From contig JAWXCH010000302.1 of the NCBI GenBank assembly GCA_034440595.1, forward strand, positions 1 to 18,468: a stretch of 18,468 nucleotides of DNA, given 5' to 3'. The DNA comes from JAWXCH01 sp034440595. GTDB taxonomy: Bacteria > Planctomycetota > Planctomycetia > Pirellulales > JALHPA01. This document shows, piece after piece, positions 12,958 through 18,468 of this stretch; within the stretch, counting starts at the first letter, position 1, and each line of letters starts with the position of its first letter. The notes under the pieces are model-generated. The model was not told the DNA's origin. It did not search any database and saw only the letters and a list, made by a program, of their open reading frames with translations. The position numbers and the translations under genes are program-made.

Positions 12958-14361
12958 TTATTTCCCAAGCGGCAAAGTTGAAAACTCGACCTCCGGTTGT
13001 AGCGCGTTTTGCACTGTGTGAACAAACCTGTTATCCAAGGGCAGTGACGACATCGATCCGCTAGACGCAGGAGGTTTTGCGGCTTCTTCTGCAAGCTGCT
13101 TCATTCGCGATTCGATAGGTTCACCCGCAATGTTGATCGTAATCGTGGTCAATTTACCACCGACGAGCGTATGTTCAATTGTTTTATGTCGCCCATACGA
13201 TCCAAAGAATGAGTCATCCGCTAACAAAAAATGTTGCCCGTTCGCTTCTCTGATCTGGCCTCCCATCATTTGACCTCCCATGCCTCCCATGCCAAGTGTA
13301 CTTGGGATATTCGTTCCCACTCGTACATGCAGATCGAATTTGTAATCTCCGCTTGGCAACCATAGGATCCGATCCGCTGCTGTCGGCCCCGCGTTTAAAG
13401 ACCAACCGAAAAGTGGAATGAATGAAAGCCCTTGTGGAAACTCAGTCGGCGCGGTCAGTTGTCCGTTGAGTGGCAGGGTCGCTAACGCGGCCTCAAAGTA
13501 GAGATTTTCCAACTGTCCGAAACCTGATTGCGGGGCGTCAGCGGACAAATCTCCACTCCTTTCCTGCTGTTTCGGCAGAAGATTGCCAACAGCGATTGAA
13601 TCAGGAATTGACTTGCCTGCCTTTAACAGCACCTTTGCATCGGCGAGCACATTCAAAGTCACCGCAGGGCTCTTTACGCCATTGGCTAGAAATATCGGCT
13701 GCGACTGAATCTCCTGAATAAAAACCGCGTCCGAAACGCCATGAGGTAATTGAACCGGGGCTACGATGCTATAGTAAGCACCCGATGCTAACGGTCCGCT
13801 CTGAAACCGACCTTGATCGTCCGATTGAACCGTGCGAAACTTGCCTGCAGCAAAACCAGACCTATCTTCGCTGTTGGCTTTCTCGGTAAATTTATAGATA
13901 GTCAGCGTCACTCCCTTCGCCGGCACAGAAGGGTCGCCCAGGTAAACTCTTCCCGAAAACTCAACTGGCAATTGCCGATTCAGGATTTCTTCCTGCGTCT
14001 TGGTCAAGCTCGCAAGCTGCGTGGTGAGTTGTTCGGTTTTCGACCAACTACTCCAAGCCAGTGCCCCCATCGCCAGGACGAGGCAAGCCATCAGCGCGAT
14101 ACCAACTGTGCGGAACATGATTTCATCCCCTTGTTGAATCCAACGGCAACGTCGTTTGATCGAACCTATATCTCCAAACCGGCTCATCGCCAGTTGCACG
14201 GCACTCTCTGGTTTCTCTCCACGGCGAACTAACTCATGACTGGCCATCGCCAGATGATCGGCAATCTCGGCATCGATGCGCGCATCGAGCGAGTCGCTGT
14301 CACCGGGAGGCGGCTGCGTATCTTGTGACAGCGCGGCGTCGTGTTCATGCGAACTGGGCAT
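12958..14361 (-). CDS. HAAS/permease-prefix-like membrane protein with regulatory-type C-terminal domains (paralog A)
   Basis: From the ATG at 14361 (MPSSHEHDAALSQ) the product has 467 residues. The N-terminal helical domain (RIDAEIADHLAMASHELVRR at 28-47) and the transmembrane helix at 84-104 are almost identical to paralog B. A heptad-like stretch follows (KTEQLTTQLASLTKTQEE), then SGRVYLGDPSVPAKGVTLT, an Ig-like carboxypeptidase-regulatory unit. The remaining extracytoplasmic part is diverged, with an insertion GMGGMGGQMMGGQ around residues 355-367 that is absent from B. The start overlaps the 3' end of padR by 17 bases, implying translational coupling. GGGTGG lies just upstream of the ATG. 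In-frame codons upstream to 14415 are less likely because they would run deeper into padR. A partner role for PadR is inferred from gene order. Confidence 0.75.
   Translation of the reverse strand: MPSSHEHDAALSQDTQPPPGDSDSLDARIDAEIADHLAMASHELVRRGEKPESAVQLAMSRFGDIGSIKRRCRWIQQGDEIMFRTVGIALMACLVLAMGALAWSSWSKTEQLTTQLASLTKTQEEILNRQLPVEFSGRVYLGDPSVPAKGVTLTIYKFTEKANSEDRSGFAAGKFRTVQSDDQGRFQSGPLASGAYYSIVAPVQLPHGVSDAVFIQEIQSQPIFLANGVKSPAVTLNVLADAKVLLKAGKSIPDSIAVGNLLPKQQERSGDLSADAPQSGFGQLENLYFEAALATLPLNGQLTAPTEFPQGLSFIPLFGWSLNAGPTAADRILWLPSGDYKFDLHVRVGTNIPSTLGMGGMGGQMMGGQIREANGQHFLLADDSFFGSYGRHKTIEHTLVGGKLTTITINIAGEPIESRMKQLAEEAAKPPASSGSMSSLPLDNRFVHTVQNALQPEVEFSTLPLGK
14041..14312. repeat. direct repeat, copy 2 (N-terminal coding part of paralog A)
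   Basis: Partner of 12595-12867. It covers the codons for the helical domain, the transmembrane helix and the acidic lead-in. Confidence 0.85.
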
Positions 14362-14689
14362 GGGCCACCCCCAGGATCTTATTGACGGCTTGCGAGAAAC
14401 TAACCCACTCGGCACGCACTTCTTCCAGGTGCCGGCGGCCGTCGCCGGTCAGCACGTAATGCTTGCGGTCGCGACCCTCGGGGGACTTTTTCCAGACCGC
14501 CTTGAGCAGCCCACGCTTTTCCAGCCGGTGCAACGCGGGGTACAGCGTCCCCTCCTGAGCGAGCAGTTGCCCGCCGCTGGATTGCTGGACGGCACGGGAT
14601 ATTTCGTACCCGTAGCTGGCTCCGCCGGAGATCAGCTCGAGCACGATAGGCTCCAGCGCCGAGCGTATGAGGTCGGGGTTTTGGGCCAT
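14345..14689 (-). CDS. PadR family transcriptional regulator
   Basis: From the ATG at 14689 the product has 114 residues, beginning MAQNPDLIRSALEPIVLELI. It is a winged-helix protein: the SALEPIVLELISGGASYGYEI helices, then the wing-proximal EGTLYPALHRLEKRGLLKAVW that is diagnostic of PadR, then DRKHYVLTGDGRRHLEEV in the wing and the start of the C-terminal helix. The length is that of the short PadR subfamily (PadR-s2). GGAG lies 8-11 bases upstream of this start; the frame is open further to 14749 but that would run through the promoter. It overlaps paralog A by 17 bases and heads a three-gene unit. The two dyads in its own promoter suggest autorepression. The ligand is unknown. Confidence 0.93.
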   Translation of the reverse strand: MAQNPDLIRSALEPIVLELISGGASYGYEISRAVQQSSGGQLLAQEGTLYPALHRLEKRGLLKAVWKKSPEGRDRKHYVLTGDGRRHLEEVRAEWVSFSQAVNKILGVAHAQFA

Positions 14690-14711
14690 AGGAAACACTC
14701 CAAAAAGACAG

Positions 14712-14759
14712 ATACCTTGCGACACAAGGCATGATACCTTGGCAGGCAAGGTGTGTCAA
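14712..14759 (-). promoter_or_regulatory. promoter of the padR operon with two PadR operator dyads
   Basis: On the minus strand, TTGACA (14759-14754) and TATCAT (14736-14731) are separated by exactly 17 bases, close to ideal. The spacer holds a perfect dyad, ACCTTG-N5-CAAGGT, at 14736-14752. A second, CCTTG-N5-CAAGG with AT/AT outer matches, lies at 14712-14732 over the expected start site. The dyad centres are 22 bp apart, about two helical turns, so two dimers could bind the same face. Occupancy would block RNA polymerase. Confidence 0.8.
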
Positions 14760-14800
14760 CGGAATTGCAAGGCCGGGGGGAAATATTTTCGGCGATTCTT

Positions 14801-15008
14801 TTTTTACCGCCGAGGACGCGGAGAGGAGACGCAGAGATGAGGCAGCGCTTCCCGGCACTGCCTGCTCAAACCGATTAGGAAGCCGGTCAACATGAATGGA
14901 AGGGATGGTTGTTGAATCGATTCTTTGCGGCCTTGCGCCTTGTCGTGAACCTGCCTGCTGAGAAAAGGGAATTTCACGCAAAGGCGCAAAGAACGCAAAG
15001 AGGCGAGG
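14801..15008. repeat. intergenic repeats: ACCGCCGAGGACGCGG unit and a GCGCAAAG inverted pair
   Basis: Within the 340-base space between the divergent padR promoter and the next gene, 14801-14840 carries TTTACCGCCGAGGACGCGG and GACGCAGAGATGA, matching 17533-17570. At 14931-14950 CTTTGCGGCCTTGCGCCTTG, and at 14972-15006 CACGCAAAGGCGCAAAG plus GAACGCAAAGAGGCG, form an inverted pair. No gene is seen. Confidence 0.65.
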
Positions 15009-15046
15009 TTATTGCATGTTTTTTTGATGCGTTGCACCCTGCCAAC

Positions 15047-15055
15047 TGTTAGAAT
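15047..15055 (+). promoter_or_regulatory. possible extended -10 promoter of the secreted hydrolase-like gene
   Basis: TGTTAGAAT fits the extended -10 form TGnTATAAT with one change. It lies 44 bases before the ATG at 15100. No good -35 is present at 17 bases, which extended -10 promoters can tolerate. A similar GTGTAGAAT lies at 16975-16983, ahead of the SET gene. Confidence 0.4.
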
Positions 15056-15099
15056 CCGATGACCTACATTCGCACAATCAGCCTGCCTGAGGAGACACC

Positions 15100-16716
15100 A
15101 TGCCCGTACGATTTTCTTCGCCGATGATGTTCGCTGGATTGTTGCTTCTGGCGTTGGTGTTGCCGAGTCAGATTATGGCCGCAGAGAAGCTGCCGATTGT
15201 CAAAGATGGCAAGCCGGTGGCGCAGCTTGTGCTGCCAAAGCTGACCGGCGACATGGCGACACTGCCGCAGCGGACGATCAACGATTATACGAAGCCTAAT
15301 TTTGATTGGGAGTTGGCAGCGGCAAAAGACATCAGCAAAACGGGTACGTACATCGTCATTGGTGATGTGAAGAATAATGCCACGCTGGCAGAGTTGGCCA
15401 AGAGTGGCGTGAACCTCTCCACCGATGGCCTTGGCGAAGAGGGCTTTCGCATTGTTACGCATACGGCCGGTGATCGACGGTATGTGATCCTATTGGCCAA
15501 TACGCCCGTGGCGCTGAAGTACGCATGTCAGGAGCTAGTGTTCTTTCGGCTGGGGGTGACTGACAATAACGCAGCGTTCGACTGGCCGCTGGCTGTAAAG
15601 AAGGTGCCAGACTTTGCCTATCGCGGAATCTACATGCTCCCCTGCTGGGCACAGCATGACTCGGTGGAGTCGTGGCGGCGTGTGCTGCTGTTCAATAGCG
15701 AACTGACCATCAACCGCAATTGGTTCTGGCTGAATGGATTTCCACTGAACCCGCAATATAACGAAGAGTACAAGGGGACCGATCTATCGAACGTGCCGAA
15801 TGTCCGTTCGCTGATCGAACTGACGCATGCCGAGGGGATGAAGTTTTTTGTTGGAGGTGGCTGGTATACGTGGCATCACGAAAAAGTGGCGAAAGGGGAC
15901 TTGGAAAAAGGAGTGGACTACTACCGCAATTTGCTCAAGGTATTGCCGGGGGTCGATGGCATCTACCTGGAACCGCCAGGGGAAATTGGTGAAGTTGAAC
16001 CCGCAAAATGGTCCGTCCGCACCAAGGCGCTAAAGCAGTTGGCCACGGAGATTTGGAAGACGCAGCCCGGCTTTGAGTTCGCCATTGCCGTGGGCAAGAT
16101 CAACGATCCGGGCTATCTGAAGGCGCTGCACGAGATCGACACGAAGCGGATCTATTGGTGGTGGTGCTGGGGTGACCCGGTGGTTGACAAAGCCCTTGAG
16201 AAACACCCGCTGGTGCTGCGGTGGCACACGATGCCGAATTACGACATGGGTGCCCCGCCAAAGAAGACCGAAAAGGGGCTGACCGGTTTTGCCACCAGTT
16301 ACGATCCAGGCATGGGGTTTGGCAACTTGTGGAACGGCAAGGGATTGGGTGTGGAGACGGGCATTGCTGCCGCGCGCGAGTTCCACCCGCACACGATTCC
16401 GTACTTTGGCCTGGAGTATCAGTATCGCGAGCATGCGTGGGACGTGGAGATCACCGATGCAGAGTTTGCAGCGCGGCTGGCGCGGCGGCTGTTTGATGAA
16501 CCGTATGCCGCCGAAGGAGTGAAGCATTATCTGGCGCTCACTGAGACGAGTGCCACGCCGGAAAAAGGAACGGAGGAGTTCCTCAAACCGATTGAGGCGT
16601 TTCTTAATCAACATGGCGGGAACGGATCGGCACGGAACCGCGATACGTTTTCGCGCATGCGCACGGCGATCGCCGGCTTTCGCCAGCTAGCAGCAGAGCC
16701 GAAGAAGACCAAGTGA
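15100..16716 (+). CDS. secreted putative glycoside hydrolase-like protein
   Basis: The 538-residue product starts with a signal peptide, FAGLLLLALVLPSQIMAAEK, with likely cleavage near residue 28. GAGGAGA lies 6 bases before the ATG. Residues 45-145 form an alpha/beta region with YIVIGDVKNNATLAELAK, GFRIVTHTAGDRRYVILLAN and ALKYACQELVFFRLGV. This resembles the N-terminal domain seen before GH20 and GH67 barrels, where it supports the catalytic domain. From about 172 (YRGIYMLPCWAQ) a barrel-like region follows, with WRRVLLFNSELTINRNWFWL, GMKFFVGGGWYTWHHEK, GVDGIYLEPPGEIGE around 285-299, and IYWWWCWGDP. Acidic residues in LEPPGEIGE sit where barrel enzymes often keep catalytic acids. The enzymatic family and substrate are not certain. 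It is monocistronic as far as can be seen. Confidence 0.7.
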   Translation: MPVRFSSPMMFAGLLLLALVLPSQIMAAEKLPIVKDGKPVAQLVLPKLTGDMATLPQRTINDYTKPNFDWELAAAKDISKTGTYIVIGDVKNNATLAELAKSGVNLSTDGLGEEGFRIVTHTAGDRRYVILLANTPVALKYACQELVFFRLGVTDNNAAFDWPLAVKKVPDFAYRGIYMLPCWAQHDSVESWRRVLLFNSELTINRNWFWLNGFPLNPQYNEEYKGTDLSNVPNVRSLIELTHAEGMKFFVGGGWYTWHHEKVAKGDLEKGVDYYRNLLKVLPGVDGIYLEPPGEIGEVEPAKWSVRTKALKQLATEIWKTQPGFEFAIAVGKINDPGYLKALHEIDTKRIYWWWCWGDPVVDKALEKHPLVLRWHTMPNYDMGAPPKKTEKGLTGFATSYDPGMGFGNLWNGKGLGVETGIAAAREFHPHTIPYFGLEYQYREHAWDVEITDAEFAARLARRLFDEPYAAEGVKHYLALTETSATPEKGTEEFLKPIEAFLNQHGGNGSARNRDTFSRMRTAIAGFRQLAAEPKKTK

Positions 16717-16740
16717 TTGCAACCAACTCGGTACCCTATG

Positions 16741-16912
16741 TGTGCCACTAGCTCTGCCAGTGTGAATGGATGTCCATGTACGTGTTCGGTGTTGGGTATT
16801 GTTGAGTCTTGCCTAACGGTGAGGTTCACAGCAAGGCAGGTGTTTCCGCGACAGCAAAGCACTGGCGGAGCCAGTGGCACACTGAATGCAGTCGCCGAGC
16901 CAGTGGCACACT
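16741..16912. repeat. cluster of CACTGGC dyad repeats between the hydrolase-like gene and the SET gene
   Basis: Unit 1 at 16741-16762 has TGTGCCACTAGC-TCT-GCCAGTG, with one stem change. Unit 2 at 16859-16881, inverted, has CACTGGC-GGA-GCCAGTGGCACA. A half unit follows at 16893-16912 (GAGCCAGTGGCACACTG). The flanking AAAGCACTGG of unit 2 is shared with 6083-6092. The rest of the 325-base gap (16717-17041) shows no gene. Confidence 0.75.
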
Positions 16913-17041
16913 GTCGATAGCACAACTAAAACGATTGTGCCGTTCAATATTCCGCGGCGCGGCCGGTCGATTTAGTGTAGAATGCGTGGCTTGCTGAATT
17001 TCTCAGCATGAAACAGGTCAGAGCAGCGGCAAAGAGAGCTT

Positions 17042-17500
17042 ATGGCATCGAAACAACCAGCGGTCTCGGTTCGAGACACGCACCTGGGCAAAGCGGTTTT
17101 TGCACGCAAGAACTTTCGCACCAACCAGGTCATCGGAGAGATTCTCGGCGACCTGCACGTCGACCCCAACTACAGTTCCAACTACTGTATGGAGCTAGGT
17201 GATGGTCGAGCGCTGGACCCGGCGGCCCCGTTTCGGTTTGTGAATCATAGCTGCAACCCGAACTGCGAAATCTTCTATTACGAATCCGACGAAGATGGTG
17301 GTCCACCGACCACGCTGCACTTGATGGCGATTCGCCCGATCCGAATGGACGAAGAGCTGACGATCGACTACGCCTGGCCACCGGACGCGGCGATTCCATG
17401 CCAGTGCGGAGAAGCGACCTGCCGTGGCTGGATTGTCGATCCGGAGGAACTGGACCTGGTGCTACGCGAGCAGGCTGTCTATCAGGCGGATGTGGCGTAG
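17042..17500 (+). CDS. SET-domain protein with post-SET cysteines
   Basis: The 152-residue product is essentially a lone SET domain, the fold of S-adenosylmethionine-dependent lysine methyltransferases. Visible motifs are the GKAVFARKNFRTNQVIGEI strand set at 16-34, NYCMELGDGRALDP at 47-60, NHSCNPNC at 68-75 (SAM-binding and pseudoknot motif), and ELTIDYAW at 105-112 with the key Tyr110. A post-SET CQCGEATCRGW follows at 120-130. Its three Cys, with Cys71 of the SET core, could bind zinc as in eukaryotic enzymes. The normal SET insert is very short. The gene stands alone, and GAGAG lies about 5 bases before the ATG. The substrate is unknown; ribosomal or DNA-binding proteins are possible. Domain identity is firm, activity is inferred. 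Confidence 0.92.
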   Translation: MASKQPAVSVRDTHLGKAVFARKNFRTNQVIGEILGDLHVDPNYSSNYCMELGDGRALDPAAPFRFVNHSCNPNCEIFYYESDEDGGPPTTLHLMAIRPIRMDEELTIDYAWPPDAAIPCQCGEATCRGWIVDPEELDLVLREQAVYQADVA

Positions 17501-17532
17501 TGCTTAGCCCGTGCAACTTGCGGCTCTAATCT

Positions 17533-17722
17533 TTCACCGCAGAGCACGCGGAGAGGAACGCAGAGATGAGCTTGACCTCTCACGTGGTGCCGGCTCAAGC
17601 GTGACCGCTGTCGCTTCAATTTCTATTTCGGATTGCTGAAGGATTGAGCAAACATCAGAGGTAGAACTACCGACCGATGTCGATTTCTTCTCTGCGCGCT
17701 CTCTGCGCCCTCAGCGGTAAAA
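17533..17722. repeat. inverted pair of ACCGCAGAG repeats
   Basis: TTCACCGCAGAGCACGCGGA runs on to ACGCAGAGATGAG at 17533-17570. The inverted partner, TTCTCTGCGCGCTCTCTGCG to CAGCGGTAAAA, lies at 17687-17722. It has the same outer arms and the same spacing class as the element at 3771-3980, but lacks its inner arms. It occupies the whole gap between the SET gene and the convergent Hsp70-like gene. Confidence 0.75.
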
Positions 17723-17753
17723 GATGAACTGCGCAGATATACGGGCAGACAGG

Positions 17754-18468
17754 TCACAAAATCCGCAAGCCCTTCGGTAATGCCTCACCGAATGAGCGTG
17801 CCTGCTCTTCTACCGAGAGCGATCCACCCTTTTCAATCAGCGTCAAGAAGTGTTCTGGTGCTCCTACGCGGCCCATCCAGTCAAGGACTTTGCTGCGCTG
17901 GCGATCGGTGATATCGCGGTAGCGGTCCTGAGTCTTGCGTGCGATCTGCATGATTGCCCATTGGTCCAGCGGGTCGCCACTAGAGACCGCGATCAGCCGC
18001 GTCAGCCAGTCAAATGCCACCTCGCTGCTGACCACAACATTCAAGGGGCCATACACCGGCACGCGCGCTCCTAGCCGACCGAGCGTCCAGGCAATCGCCG
18101 GGCGGACCGGCTCCATTTTCTTCTTTGGCATTAAATCAAGTAGCATTCCCCCCAATTCCAGTTTCAGCGCAGGGCCAAGCAATTCCAACGACCCGAGCAA
18201 CCGCCAGACCTCGATCGATTCATGCTCGCCAAAACTCAGGTCGCCGCCGCTTCCTTTGCCGGTGGTGAGGCGCTTGTGCAACGCACGGATGGGTGCGAGC
18301 AGCGGATCGGCTAGGGCGCGCTGCTGGCCAGCGCTCAGGCCGCCGGCTATTCGCCGCCACAAAATCCACCATTCGTTCTGACAGACAGCCGCACCGTGAC
18401 ACAGCTTTCCGTGCAGCGTTCGCCAGGTCTCGGCAACGCGCCAGTCGTCCAGGGCCAGCCCATAGCCG
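17754..18468 (-). CDS. Hsp70 family protein with DUF3731-type C-terminus, partial
   Basis: This open frame runs off the right edge and ends at TGA (17756-17754). About 237 residues are visible, and they contain only the C-terminus. Recognisable parts are GYGLALDDWRVAETWRTLHG, then NEWWILWRRIAGGLSAGQQ, followed by helical segments such as SIEVWRLLGSLELLGPALKL and EPVRPAIAWTLGRLGARVPVYG. The EWWILWRR..GGL signature is what I associate with the DUF3731 domain at the end of large bacterial Hsp70-like proteins (about 900 residues). The ATPase and substrate domains would lie beyond the window. A TTG at 18362 is not a convincing start because the frame stays open upstream of it. The role as a chaperone is inferred from the family only. 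The end of the gene faces the SET gene across the repeat pair. Confidence 0.72.
   Translation of the reverse strand, partial: GYGLALDDWRVAETWRTLHGKLCHGAAVCQNEWWILWRRIAGGLSAGQQRALADPLLAPIRALHKRLTTGKGSGGDLSFGEHESIEVWRLLGSLELLGPALKLELGGMLLDLMPKKKMEPVRPAIAWTLGRLGARVPVYGPLNVVVSSEVAFDWLTRLIAVSSGDPLDQWAIMQIARKTQDRYRDITDRQRSKVLDWMGRVGAPEHFLTLIEKGGSLSVEEQARSFGEALPKGLRIL

Noticed and set aside
12595..14312. Long direct repeat as a mobile-element target or terminal repeat
   Set aside because: Both copies are in-frame coding parts of paralogous genes, and no transposase lies between or beside them.
3771..17722. Scattered repeats as a possible CRISPR array
   Set aside because: The units are dispersed, in both orientations, with no regular spacers, and no cas gene is present.

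Overview
The window looks like a chromosomal segment from a planctomycete, probably Pirellulales-like. This is inferred from gene content, not from a marker gene. The supporting genes are a Tat-exported Gfo/Idh/MocA oxidoreductase, a DUF1080 secreted protein, a PEP-CTERM protein with a CHRD domain, a PadR regulator next to membrane proteins with a helical (HAAS/permease-prefix-like) N-terminus, and an Hsp70 with a DUF3731-type C-terminus. Many intergenic dyad repeats of the kind scattered through such genomes are also present. No phage, transposase, plasmid or CRISPR signature was seen.

Layout. 1-1373: the end of a RidA-family gene overlapping a FIST sensory protein. 1418-1687 (-): a small conserved Cys-rich protein. 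1898-3732: a leucine biosynthesis unit, made of a promoter, a 21-codon leucine-rich leader peptide, mutually exclusive RNA hairpins, an intrinsic terminator, and then leuA. 4002-5815 (-): a Tat-signal dehydrogenase followed by a four-helix membrane protein. 6146-7908 (-): two membrane proteins. 8264-8731 (-): a DUF420 membrane protein. 9068-9153: tRNA-Leu(UAA). 9196-10146 (-): a DUF1080 protein. 10700-11314: a CHRD/PEP-CTERM protein, with a decayed fragment of a neighbouring gene family upstream. 11599-14689 (-): a padR operon with two paralogous single-pass membrane proteins, behind a strong promoter carrying two operators. 15100-16716: a secreted putative glycoside hydrolase. 17042-17500: a SET-domain protein. 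17754-end (-): the C-terminus of an Hsp70-like protein.

The most striking signal is the complete leucine attenuator ahead of leuA. The leader has 9 Leu codons in 21, a pause hairpin, an antiterminator and a terminator that compete for the same bases, and a 17-bp-spaced promoter upstream. Second is the PadR promoter/operator: a TTGACA-17-TATCAT promoter whose spacer holds a perfect ACCTTG-N5-CAAGGT dyad, with a second dyad 22 bp downstream. The operon it drives encodes two proteins with nearly identical N-termini and diverged extracellular parts, and the remains of a third relative lie about 1.1 kb away. The intergenic spaces carry at least three families of inverted repeats.
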